Positions 37,468 to 45,658 of a stretch of 64,000 bases of DNA are shown in pieces. Within the stretch, counting starts at the first letter, position 1. Every line of letters starts with the position of its first letter. The translations under genes and the position numbers were made by a program. This stretch comes from Pseudomonas sp. W4I3 (GTDB lineage: Bacteria; Pseudomonadota; Gammaproteobacteria; Pseudomonadales; Pseudomonadaceae). The notes beneath the pieces were generated by a model. It saw only the letters and a program-made list of their open reading frames with translations. It was not told the DNA's origin and did no database searches. The stretch covers positions 2,875,501 to 2,939,500 of the forward strand of contig NZ_JAUSXS010000001.1 in the NCBI RefSeq assembly GCF_030816195.1, in the 5' to 3' direction.

Positions 37468-37788
37468 ATGAACGATCAATGGATCGACGTCTGCGCCGTG
37501 GGCGAAATAGACGAAGAAGACGTGCTGCGCTTCGACCACGGCGCCCACACCTATGCGGTGTTCCGCTCAGCCGACAATGAGTTTTTCGCCACTGCGGGCC
37601 TGTGCACCCACGAGAAGATCCACCTGGCCGACGGCCTGGTCATGGACCATGTGATCGAATGCCCCAAGCACAACGGGCGCTTCGATTACCGCTCCGGCAA
37701 GGCCCTGGGCGCGCCGGTCTGCGTCAACCTGAAAACCTACCCGGTACGGGTCGAAGCGGGGCGAGTGCTGCTCGCTGTCACGGCTTGA
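37468..37788 (+). CDS. mocE: MocE-family Rieske [2Fe-2S] ferredoxin
   Basis: The 106-residue protein is a small Rieske ferredoxin with ligands Cys46-x-His48 (CTHEKIHL) and Cys65-x2-His68 (CPKHNGRFDY). It carries electrons from the reductase encoded next to the di-iron oxygenase encoded before it. GGAGA precedes the ATG, and its stop overlaps the next start (TGATG). NCBI-style family naming for this subgroup is MocE. Confidence 0.92.
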   Translation: MNDQWIDVCAVGEIDEEDVLRFDHGAHTYAVFRSADNEFFATAGLCTHEKIHLADGLVMDHVIECPKHNGRFDYRSGKALGAPVCVNLKTYPVRVEAGRVLLAVTA

Positions 37789-38990
37789 TGATGAGCGCGC
37801 CCCTGATTATCGTCGGCGCCGGCCATGCCGGTGGCCGCGCGGCGTTGACCCTGCGCGAAGAGGGTTACGACGGTCGACTGATCCTGATCGGCGACGAACC
37901 ACACGTCCCCTACGAACGACCGCCGCTGTCCAAGGCCCTGTTGCAAGGCAGCCTGGACCTGGCCGGGTGCAGCCTGTGCGACAGCGCGCGGCTGGCCGAG
38001 CTGGGCATCGAGCATATCGCCGGCAATGCGGTCAGCCGGCTGGTGCCGCAGCACCAGCAGCTGCAGCTGGCCGACGGCCGCTGGCTGGACTATGCCGGTG
38101 TGGTATTGGCCACTGGCGGTCGGGCGCGGCGTTTGCCGCAGGCCCAGGCCAACGTGCTGTACCTGCGCACTCACGACGAAGCATTGGCCCTGCGCGCAAC
38201 GTTGCGCGCCGGCACCCGGCTGGTGGTGGTCGGCGGTGGGTTTATCGGCCTGGAAGTGGCGGCGACCGCGCGTGGCCTGGGCTGCGTGGTAACGGTGCTG
38301 GAAGCCGGGCCGCGCCTGGCGGGCAGGGTACTGCCGCCGATCATCAGCGAAGCATTGCTGAAGGTGCACCGCGAGCAGGGCGTGGATGTGCGCTTGAACG
38401 TCGCCGTCGAGTGCATCCATGCCGATTCCGTGCAACTGGTGGATGGGCAAACGCTGCCCTGTGATTTAGTGGTGGTCGGCATCGGCATGCAGCCGAACGT
38501 CGAACTGGCCGCCGCGGCCGGGCTGGAAGTCGGGCAGGGCATTCGCGTTGATGAGTACCTGCGCACCAGTGCGGCGAATATCTACGCGGCGGGGGATGTC
38601 TGCGAGTTCCGGCTGGGCGGCGTCTATCAGCGTCAGGAAACCTGGCGCAACGCCGAGGCTCAGGGGCGACATGCCGCGTTGAACCTGCTGGGTCGAGCAT
38701 TGCCTTTCGACGCTGTACCGGGTTTCTGGTCCGACCAGTATGACTGGGGCTTGCAGACGGTGGGTGTGATGACGCCGAGGATGCTCAGCCGCGCCTTGCC
38801 CCAGGGCGGCGTGCTGCTGTTCTACCTCGATGCCGACGGTTATTTGCAAGGCGCCTGCGGTTGGGCGCCGGGCAACAGCGTGGCCAAGGACATCAAGCTG
38901 TGCGAACGCCTGATACTCGCACGTGTTGCGTTGTCGACGGCTGACTTGGCGGATCCGGCGGTCTCCCTTAAACACTGGCTGCGAGGCTGA
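37788..38990 (+). CDS. FAD-dependent ferredoxin reductase (MocF-like)
   Basis: The 400-residue flavoprotein has two Rossmann motifs: FAD site IIVGAGHAGGRAALTLREEG and NAD(P) site LVVVGGGFIGLEVAATARGLG, plus the second FAD contact NIYAAGDVCEF. This is the architecture of rubredoxin/ferredoxin reductases serving oxygenases. It should reduce the Rieske ferredoxin encoded upstream. Start ATG 37788 overlaps the ferredoxin stop; a second ATG follows at 37791. Confidence 0.92.
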   Translation: MMSAPLIIVGAGHAGGRAALTLREEGYDGRLILIGDEPHVPYERPPLSKALLQGSLDLAGCSLCDSARLAELGIEHIAGNAVSRLVPQHQQLQLADGRWLDYAGVVLATGGRARRLPQAQANVLYLRTHDEALALRATLRAGTRLVVVGGGFIGLEVAATARGLGCVVTVLEAGPRLAGRVLPPIISEALLKVHREQGVDVRLNVAVECIHADSVQLVDGQTLPCDLVVVGIGMQPNVELAAAAGLEVGQGIRVDEYLRTSAANIYAAGDVCEFRLGGVYQRQETWRNAEAQGRHAALNLLGRALPFDAVPGFWSDQYDWGLQTVGVMTPRMLSRALPQGGVLLFYLDADGYLQGACGWAPGNSVAKDIKLCERLILARVALSTADLADPAVSLKHWLRG

Positions 38991-38991
38991 C

Positions 38992-39870
38992 ATGCGCCAA
39001 TTACTGGTATTCCAATCCTTGTGGGCCATGCAAACCGAACCGGGTCCGCTCGAAGCGCAACTGGATCGCATCGTCGCCGCCGGTTTCGATGGCGTCACCG
39101 ATCACTACTGGAAGGCCGCCGAGGTCGCTCGCCTGCACACGGCCACCGCCGAGCGTGGCTTGCAGATCGAAGGCCAACTGTTTCCGCAGTCGGTGGATGA
39201 CCTGGCGCGGGCCCTGGACGTGATCAGCCGCTACGGCTGCCATCACCTCACCCTGCAAGCCGACGTGCGGCCGCGTAGCCAGACCGAGGCGGCCCGCATG
39301 GTCGAAGGCTGGCAACGCCTGGCCGAGCAGGTAGAGTTCCCGATCCTGCTGGAAACCCACCGTTATCGCCTGACCAGTGACCTGCTGTTTACCCTCGACC
39401 TGCTGGCGCAGATGCCCGACCTGAAACTGCTGGCGGACCTGTCCCATTACGTGGTCGGACGCGAATTGCCCGAGCCCGGCGCCGCTGAGGATGACGAGCA
39501 GATACGCACGATTCTGCGCCACAGCTGGGGGTTTCATGGCCGTGTGGCGAGCAGCGAGCAGGTGCAGGTGTCGCTGGATTTCGTGCAACATCAAGCCTGG
39601 GTAGAGCGTTTTATCGGTTGGTGGCGCTACGGGATCGAGGACTGGCTGGCCCGTCCCGACACCCCGCAAAGCCTGCCCTTCACCTGCGAACTCGGCCCGC
39701 CGCCTTATGCGATCACCGACGCGGATGGCCGAGAACTCAGTGACCGCTGGGCGCAGGCGCTGACAATGAAGCGCCTGGTTCGCAGCCTGTGGCAGCAGTG
39801 CTTAAGCGATCAGGACAGCAACCCGGTGCTGACCGCCACAATCAAAAACACGCCCAATACCGCGCGGTAG
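38992..39870 (+). CDS. Sugar phosphate isomerase/epimerase-like TIM-barrel protein
   Basis: The 292-residue product has the AP-endonuclease-2/xylose-isomerase type TIM-barrel pattern, with likely metal ligands in LLETHRYRL (Glu), LLADLSHYVVG (Asp, His) and the later FTCELGPPPYAI (Glu). It starts one base after the reductase stop, so it belongs to the oxygenase operon and may act on the demethylated or hydroxylated sugar product. Its final 61 bases overlap the convergent uppP gene. Substrate unknown. Confidence 0.82.
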   Translation: MRQLLVFQSLWAMQTEPGPLEAQLDRIVAAGFDGVTDHYWKAAEVARLHTATAERGLQIEGQLFPQSVDDLARALDVISRYGCHHLTLQADVRPRSQTEAARMVEGWQRLAEQVEFPILLETHRYRLTSDLLFTLDLLAQMPDLKLLADLSHYVVGRELPEPGAAEDDEQIRTILRHSWGFHGRVASSEQVQVSLDFVQHQAWVERFIGWWRYGIEDWLARPDTPQSLPFTCELGPPPYAITDADGRELSDRWAQALTMKRLVRSLWQQCLSDQDSNPVLTATIKNTPNTAR

Positions 39871-40682
39871 ATCACGAACGGCCAGGTGGAGAAGCGTTCC
39901 AGAAACTTCATCAGGCCCCAGATCGCGAAGAACGCCGAGATGCTCGCCACCACCAGGCCGAAGATCAAGTGTGGCCAGGCATGGGCGGGCATGTCGGCGT
40001 GCAGCAACACCCACAGTTCTTTCATGCCGGCGAGGGCGATGGCGGGCAGGCCCAGCAGAAATGAAAACCGCGCCGCTTCTTCGCGCTTGAAGTTGAGGAA
40101 CAGCGCGGCGGTCAAGGTCGAGCCCGAACGCGACACCCCGGGAATCAACGCGCCAATCTGCGCGATGCCCACGATCAGCGCATCACGCAAACGCATTTGG
40201 CTCACCTCGCGGGTGTGGCGTGCGCGCAGCTCAGCCGCTGCCAGCAACACCGCCATCACCACGCAGGCGATACCGATCACCATCAAGCCGCGCAGGGGCG
40301 AGTTGCAGGTATTCAAGGTCGAAGACAGCGCCAGGCCGGCAATGCAGATCGGAATAGTCGCCAGCACGATCGCCACCGCCAGCTTGAACCAGCGGTCGTT
40401 GTAGTCACCCCGGCGCACGGCACTGATGCTGCCGGTGGTCACTTGATGCACGTCGCGCCAGAAGTAGCTCACCACCGCTGCCAGCGCCGCCAATTGCATC
40501 GCCGCCGAAAACGCCGAGCCCGGATCCTGCCAGCCGAGCAGGGCAGGGACCACGCGCATGTGGGCGGTGGACGAAACCGGCAGCAGCTCGGTGATGCCCT
40601 GGATCACGCCCAGGATAAAAATCTGCAGGTAATCCAGGGAGGCGAAACCCACATCCAGGCCGGCGGAGCAGACGTTAGTCAA
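39810..40682 (-). CDS. uppP: Undecaprenyl-diphosphatase
   Basis: The 290-residue membrane protein shows the BacA/UppP motifs: ITELLPVSSTAHM (with the Glu-rich first motif, Ala in place of the common Gly) and GVSRSGSTLTAALFL. It recycles undecaprenyl diphosphate for peptidoglycan synthesis at the inner membrane. It is slightly longer than the usual 265-275 residues because of the N-terminus before LDYLQIF, so the true start may be a little downstream of 40682. It overlaps the TIM-barrel gene tail to tail. Confidence 0.93.
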   Translation of the reverse strand: MTNVCSAGLDVGFASLDYLQIFILGVIQGITELLPVSSTAHMRVVPALLGWQDPGSAFSAAMQLAALAAVVSYFWRDVHQVTTGSISAVRRGDYNDRWFKLAVAIVLATIPICIAGLALSSTLNTCNSPLRGLMVIGIACVVMAVLLAAAELRARHTREVSQMRLRDALIVGIAQIGALIPGVSRSGSTLTAALFLNFKREEAARFSFLLGLPAIALAGMKELWVLLHADMPAHAWPHLIFGLVVASISAFFAIWGLMKFLERFSTWPFVIYRAVLGVFLIVAVSTGLLS

Positions 40683-40859
40683 GATAGATGTCCTTGCAAA
40701 AAGAGAGAGCCGGCGAAGTTTATTCTAAATGTTTCAGAATTTCGGGCAGGGCTGCGGCTATCTGCAATCGGTTCAGCCAATAGAAAGGTTGGACGATGTA
40801 TTGGCCTGGCCAGTGGATTTGTGAACAATGGCGCCCTGCGTTTTTTCACCGAGAGCCCC

Positions 40860-41366
40860 ATGCCTGAAACCACCGTCGAATTGATCCAGACCGGCCCTGA
40901 ACACGCCGAGCTGATCCGCAATCTCTACCAGTACTACGCCTATGAATCCTCCGACTGGGAACAGGAAGACGTCGAGGCCGATGGCCGTTTCTATATCCAC
41001 GACGGACACCTGACCCGTTACTGGCAAGACCCGCAGTGGAGCGCCAACCTGTTATTGGTGGACGGCTATATCGCCGGTTTCCTGCTGATCGAAGGCAGCG
41101 AACTGCCCGGCATCGATGCCTTGGAACTGGCCGACCTGTTCATCCTCAAGCGCTACCGCCGCAAAGGCATCGGCCGCGCCATCGCCACCCAGGTGCTGTG
41201 CAGCGCAGAGGCCAATTGGCTGGTGCGTTTCTATGATCAGGACGAAGTGTCCCAGGCGTTCTGGCGCACGGTGCTGGATAACCTGCCGCGCCCGGTGCAG
41301 ATGCTGGAACTCGAGGATGAGCCGAGCTTGGTCAGCTACCTGGTGACCCACGCTTCACTGCATTGA
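40860..41366 (+). CDS. GNAT-family N-acetyltransferase
   Basis: The 168-residue protein has a GNAT fold with the acetyl-CoA-binding loop KRYRRKGIGRAIA and preceding strand ALELADLFIL. The substrate is not evident. It lies alone on the plus strand and overlaps the convergent GlxA-type regulator gene by 12 bases. Confidence 0.88.
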   Translation: MPETTVELIQTGPEHAELIRNLYQYYAYESSDWEQEDVEADGRFYIHDGHLTRYWQDPQWSANLLLVDGYIAGFLLIEGSELPGIDALELADLFILKRYRRKGIGRAIATQVLCSAEANWLVRFYDQDEVSQAFWRTVLDNLPRPVQMLELEDEPSLVSYLVTHASLH

Positions 41367-42320
41367 CCGGCTGGCCTGAGGCGGACTGAACAACACCTGC
41401 TGCATCGCCTGTGGCGGTTGCCCGAACGCCCGCAGAAACGCCTGGCGCATGCGCTCGCGATCACCAAAGCCGGTTTCGCGGGCCACCACTTCGACCGGGT
41501 GGCGACTGGTTTCCATCATCGCGCGTGCGGCTTCCACGCGCAGGGCCTCGATGGCCTTGGCGGGCGTCTGCCCGGTTTCTTCGCGAAACACCCGGCTGAA
41601 CTGACGCGGGCTGAGGCGGGCGACGTCGGCCAGGGCTTCCACCGACAGGTCGTGGGTGAGATTTTCACGGGCGTAGGCCAGGGCCAGTTGTACGCGGTCG
41701 GACTTGGGGTCCAGTTCCAGCAAGGCCGACAGTTGCGATTGCTCGCTGCCGCGCCGTTGTGCGATCACCAGCTTGCGTGCAATGCGCCGGGCCAGGTCGC
41801 TGCCCAGGTCGTTCTCCACCATGGCCAGCGCCAGGTCGACCCCGGCGCTCATGCCGGCGCCGGTCCACACCTGGCCGTCGACCACGAATAACTTGTCTTC
41901 CTCCAGATGGATATGCGGGTAGCGTTTGCGAAACGCCGGCGCGTGGATCCAGTGGGTGGTGGTGCGTTTACCTTCCAGCAAGCCGGCTTCGGCCAGCACG
42001 AAAATGCCCATGCACAGCGAGGCCACGCGGCGCGATTGCGCGGAGGCGGCCTTGACCATCTCCAGCAGATTGGCTTCCGGCAGGCGAAACTCCAGGTAGC
42101 CGCTGACGATCAGCGTGTCATAACCCTGCGGCCGAATCGGCGAGGTGTTCACCGAAAAGCCCTGGGACGTCATCACCGCGCCGCCGCTTTCCGACACCAG
42201 GTGAAACTCATAGGCCGGCTCGCCCCGCAACAGGTTGGCGCACTCGAACACCGAACCCAGGCTGAGGCTCAACGACTGGAAGTTCGGGTACACCATCAGC
42301 GCAACGCTGTGCATTGTCAT
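41355..42320 (-). CDS. GlxA-type AraC-family transcriptional regulator
   Basis: The 321-residue protein fuses an N-terminal DJ-1/PfpI-like domain (VALMVYPNFQSLSLSLGSVFE, with nucleophile-elbow-like VASLCMGIFVLAEAGLL) to a C-terminal double-HTH AraC domain (LSVEALADVARLSPRQFSRVFREETGQTP and ARETGFGDRERMRQAFLRAFGQPP). This is the GlxA/CdhR/GbdR architecture, often controlling amine or small-molecule catabolism. Start at 42320 (MTMHS) fits the domain edge. It is divergent from the NemR-like gene. Confidence 0.9.
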   Translation of the reverse strand: MTMHSVALMVYPNFQSLSLSLGSVFECANLLRGEPAYEFHLVSESGGAVMTSQGFSVNTSPIRPQGYDTLIVSGYLEFRLPEANLLEMVKAASAQSRRVASLCMGIFVLAEAGLLEGKRTTTHWIHAPAFRKRYPHIHLEEDKLFVVDGQVWTGAGMSAGVDLALAMVENDLGSDLARRIARKLVIAQRRGSEQSQLSALLELDPKSDRVQLALAYARENLTHDLSVEALADVARLSPRQFSRVFREETGQTPAKAIEALRVEAARAMMETSRHPVEVVARETGFGDRERMRQAFLRAFGQPPQAMQQVLFSPPQASRSMQ

Positions 42321-42455
42321 TCTCCAAGGGGCGCGGGAGGGTGGATTGTCGGCGCGTGCCCGGTAAACGGCAACTGCCTTTGGCCGATGGCCGGAATCCT
42401 TGCGCATCTGACATTGTGAGCCAGCGAGCGCGGCCCTAACATTCCTCCAACGAAC

Positions 42456-42470
42456 TAGACGACTGGTCTA
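42456..42470. promoter_or_regulatory. Putative NemR-type operator
   Basis: TAGACGACTGGTCTA is an inverted repeat with TAGAC/GTCTA arms. It lies 18 bases upstream of the TetR-family start and resembles the TAGAC...GTCTA boxes known for NemR. Confidence 0.6.
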
Positions 42471-42488
42471 ATCGTCAGGAGGCCAAGC

Positions 42489-43118
42489 ATGAACAGCCAA
42501 ATCAGAAGTGCACGACAGACCATCCTTGAAAGCGCGCAAGCGATTGTGGGCGCCAAGGGATTTTCCGCGGTGGGCTTGAACGAAATACTTCAAGCCGCCG
42601 CCGTGCCGAAGGGTTCGTTCTATCACTACTTCGCTTCCAAGGACGCTTTCGGTGTGGTGCTGCTCGATACCTACTTCGATAACTACGTACATGGCATGGA
42701 GCAATTGTTCAGCCAGGCGGATGTGTCCTGCTACACCAAGCTGATGCGCTACTGGCAGGCCTGGATCGACAACCACACCGGCTGCACCGATACCGGCAAA
42801 TGCCTTGCCGTCAAACTCGGCGCCGAGGTGTCAGACCTTTCAGAGCCGATGCGCCTGGCATTGCAGCGCGGTACGTCACGCACCATCGATTTGCTTGCCA
42901 CGGCCCTGCGCCAGGGTGTGCAAGAGGGTTCGCTGAGTATCGAGCAAGACCCGCAAAGCCTGGCCCGACGCCTGTATGCGTTGTGGCTGGGGACCAGCGT
43001 CATGGGCAAGATCAACCGTACCACCGCGCCGTTCGACGAGGCGCTGGGGCTGACCCGGCAGTTGCTGGGCCAGCCTGAATATCCCGCTAATCACAACGAT
43101 CGAGGCACTGGAAAATGA
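42489..43118 (+). CDS. NemR-like TetR-family regulator
   Basis: The 209-residue protein has a TetR HTH (VGAKGFSAVGLNEILQAAAVPKGSFYHYFASKD) and a ligand domain carrying NHTGCTDTGKCLAVKLGAEVSD, whose Cys-containing segment matches the position where E. coli NemR senses electrophiles. The next genes encode a DJ-1-type protein and an old yellow enzyme, the usual NemR targets, so it probably represses them until oxidised by quinones, methylglyoxal or bleach-like oxidants. Its stop overlaps the next start by ATGA. Confidence 0.87.
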   Translation: MNSQIRSARQTILESAQAIVGAKGFSAVGLNEILQAAAVPKGSFYHYFASKDAFGVVLLDTYFDNYVHGMEQLFSQADVSCYTKLMRYWQAWIDNHTGCTDTGKCLAVKLGAEVSDLSEPMRLALQRGTSRTIDLLATALRQGVQEGSLSIEQDPQSLARRLYALWLGTSVMGKINRTTAPFDEALGLTRQLLGQPEYPANHNDRGTGK

Positions 43119-43792
43119 AAGTATTAATGGTACTGACCTCTCACGACCAGCTTGGCGATACCGGCCGCAAGACCGGCTTCTGGCTCGAAGAGTTTGCCGC
43201 TCCCTATTACGCGTTCAAGGACGCCGGCGCCGATATCGTGCTGGCATCGCCGGCCGGTGGCCAGCCGCCGCTGGATCCGGTCAGCGATCAGCCAAACTTC
43301 CAGACCGAACAGACCCGGCGCTTCGCCGCTGACCCGGCCGCGCAGCAGGCCCTGGCGACCACGGTGAAACTGGAGTCGGTCAACGCCGCCGACTTCGACA
43401 CCGTGTTCTACCCAGGGGGCCACGGCCCGCTGTGGGACCTGGCCGAGTCGCCGGTGTCCATCGCGCTGATCGAATCGTTCGAGCGCGCCGGCAAGCCTAT
43501 CGGGTTTGTCTGCCACGCACCGGGCGCCCTGCGTCACGTCAAGGCGGTCAACGGCGCGCCACTGATCAAGGGCCGTCGCGTCACCGGGTTCTCCAACTCG
43601 GAAGAAGCCGCGGTGGAATTGACCGAGGTGGTGCCCTTCCTGATTGAAGATGAATTCAAGAAACTGGGCGGCACGTACGAGAAGGGCGCCGACTGGCAGT
43701 CTTTCGTGATTGTCGATGGCTTGCTGGTGACGGGGCAGAACCCTGGCAGTTCCAGCGACGTAGCCAAGGCCCTGCTCAAACTCACCGCTTAA
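43115..43792 (+). CDS. DJ-1/PfpI-superfamily protein (type 1 glutamine amidotransferase-like)
   Basis: The 225-residue protein is an Hsp31/YajL-like DJ-1 family member. The nucleophile elbow is GFVCHAPGALR with Cys and an acidic partner in FYPGGHGPLWDL. Members remove methylglyoxal or repair glycated molecules. It is translationally coupled to the NemR-like regulator and lies before the old yellow enzyme, suggesting a carbonyl-stress response unit. Confidence 0.9.
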   Translation: MKVLMVLTSHDQLGDTGRKTGFWLEEFAAPYYAFKDAGADIVLASPAGGQPPLDPVSDQPNFQTEQTRRFAADPAAQQALATTVKLESVNAADFDTVFYPGGHGPLWDLAESPVSIALIESFERAGKPIGFVCHAPGALRHVKAVNGAPLIKGRRVTGFSNSEEAAVELTEVVPFLIEDEFKKLGGTYEKGADWQSFVIVDGLLVTGQNPGSSSDVAKALLKLTA

Positions 43793-43870
43793 CTTAAACA
43801 ACCGATTGATGCGTTGGCGGCTCGCAAGAGTCGCCAGTGTTTTCGCTCGTCCTGAATTTGGAATATACCC

Positions 43871-44996
43871 ATGGCTCATTCATTGAACACTCCAGTAAAA
43901 CTGGGGCATCACACCTTGAACAATCGCGTCGTGCTGCCGCCCCTCACGCGCCAGCGCAGCGCCCAAACCCGGCGATATCGCCACCGACTTGATGGCTGAG
44001 TATTACCGTCAACGCGCCAGTGCCGGTTTCATGGTCAGCGAGGGCACCCAGATCGAGCCGCGTGGCCAGGGTTATGCGTGGACACCGGGGATCTACACGC
44101 CGGCGCAGATCAACGGCTGGCGCAAGGTCACCGAGGCGGTGCATGCCGAAGGCGGCGTGATCTTCGCCCAGTTGTGGCATGTGGGCCGCGTGTCCCATAA
44201 CGCCTTGCAACCCGACGGCGCCGCGCCGGTCGCCCCGTCGGCAATCCAGGCCCTGCAGGCGAAGGCGTTCATCGAAACCGCGCCGGGCGTCGGCGAACTC
44301 AAGCAACCGCCGGTACCCCGCGCCCTGACGGTGCTGGAGATCGAGGAACTGGTCGGCCATTACGCACAAGCGGCGCGCAATGCGTTGGACGCAGGCTTCG
44401 ACGGGGTGGAGATTCATTCGGCCAATGGTTACCTGGTCAACCAGTTCATCTCGGCCCATTCCAACCAGCGTGAGGATGAATACGGCGGGTCCCTGGAAAA
44501 CCGCCTGCGCTTTTTGCGCGAGATCGTCGAGGCCGTCTGCCGCGTAGTGGGCCCTGAGCGTGTGGGCGTGCGTTTTTCACCGTTGTTCAGCGGCACCGAT
44601 CAGGAGCGGGTGTACATCGGCCTGGTGGAAGAAGACCCGCACCACACCTACATCGAAGCGATCAAAGTGCTGGAACAGTCGGGTATCGCTTACGTCTCCA
44701 TCGCCGAAGCCGACTGGGACAATGCCCCCGTCCTGCCCGACAGCTTCCGCCAGGCCGTGCGCAGCACCTTCAGTGGGCGCATCCTTTATGCCGGCCGCTA
44801 CACCGCCGAACGTGGCGCACAGTTGGTCGACGCGGGGCTGGCCGACCTGATTGCCTTCGGTCGCCCGTTCATTGCCAACCCGGACCTGCCGCAGCGGCTG
44901 TTCAATGGCTGGCCGTTGAATGCACTGAAGGCTGATGGGCTGTATGGCGGGACGGAGGCGGGGTACGTAGATTACCCGACTTACATTCAGCCATAG
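43871..44996 (+). pseudogene. NemA-like alkene reductase (old yellow enzyme), frameshifted
   Basis: Corrected, the protein is 374 residues: N-terminal SLNTPVKLGHHTLNNRVVLPPLTRQRSA, then AEYYRQRASAGFMVSEGTQI, FAQLWHVGRVSH, EIHSANGYLVNQFIS and LIAFGRPFIANPDL, all classical OYE. The frame breaks at AAA 43965-43967; with AA the joint reads SAQPGDIATDLMAEYY. It would bind FMN and reduce N-ethylmaleimide-type alkenes. In the uncorrected sequence translation stops about 40 codons in, with a possible restart at 43989 that lacks flavin-binding residues. Confidence 0.88.
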
Positions 44997-45064
44997 ACCC
45001 CGTGCAGCTCGTCAGATGCGGGTCATGGAAATAGACAGGTAAAGTCGCACTTGCTACCGTATCA

Positions 45065-45079
45065 AAAGGTAATACCTTT
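45065..45079. promoter_or_regulatory. Putative toxin-antitoxin autoregulatory operator
   Basis: AAAGGTAATACCTTT is a perfect palindrome around a single central base, 21 bases before the antitoxin start. Ribbon-helix-helix antitoxins bind such sites to repress their own operon. Confidence 0.6.
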
Positions 45080-45100
45080 GAATAACGGAGGGGTCGCACG

Positions 45101-45373
45101 ATGGCCACGTCTATAAAAATTGACGATGAGTTGAAGCAGCGCATTCAGCTGTTGGCCGGTGCGCGGCAGCGTACCGCGCATTGGATCATGCGCGAAGCGC
45201 TCTCTCAGTATGTCGAGCGAGAGGAGGCGCGTGAGAGCTTCAAGCAGGAAGCGTTGTCGTCCTGGAAAAACTATCAGGAAACGGGGTTGCACTTGAGCGG
45301 CTCCGAGACGCGAGCCTGGCTTGATACCTGGGGTACGGAGCACGCTTCGGAGCCGCCCAAGTGCCACGACTGA
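45101..45373 (+). CDS. Ribbon-helix-helix (CopG/ParD-like) antitoxin
   Basis: The 90-residue protein begins with a short RHH domain (SIKIDDELKQRIQLLAGARQRTAHWIMREALSQYV). The C-terminal half is acidic and probably disordered, for toxin binding. It is followed, with a 13-base overlap, by the ParE-like toxin gene. It probably binds the palindrome at 45065. Confidence 0.88.
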   Translation: MATSIKIDDELKQRIQLLAGARQRTAHWIMREALSQYVEREEARESFKQEALSSWKNYQETGLHLSGSETRAWLDTWGTEHASEPPKCHD

Positions 45374-45654
45374 TAATCACCGCAACGGCGCTGACAGGGT
45401 TGGAGCGCTGTCGGCATTTCCTGATGGAGAAAGACCCGCAGGTCGCCCGCAGGGCCGCCCAGACGATCAACACGCAACTGTTGCGTCTGGAGTCCGACCC
45501 TGATGTCGGCCGGCCCTATGAGCCATCCCCCGAGTTGCGTGAGCTTGTGATCGCCTTCGGGGACGCCGGTTATGTTGCGTTATACCGCTTCATCCCTGCG
45601 GATTCAGCGGTTGTGGTCTTGGCCTTTCGGCACCAACGGGAAGCCGGATACTGA
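45361..45654 (+). CDS. ParE/RelE-superfamily toxin
   Basis: The 97-residue protein has the RelE/ParE fold pattern: LTGLERCRHFLMEKDPQVARRAAQTINTQL, DVGRPY, ELRELVIAFGDAGYVALYRF and VVVLAFRHQRE. It starts with GTG at 45361 inside the antitoxin gene, typical of coupled antitoxin-first systems. Whether it targets gyrase (ParE) or mRNA (RelE) cannot be told. Confidence 0.87.
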   Translation: MPRLIITATALTGLERCRHFLMEKDPQVARRAAQTINTQLLRLESDPDVGRPYEPSPELRELVIAFGDAGYVALYRFIPADSAVVVLAFRHQREAGY

Positions 45655-45658
45655 CCCT

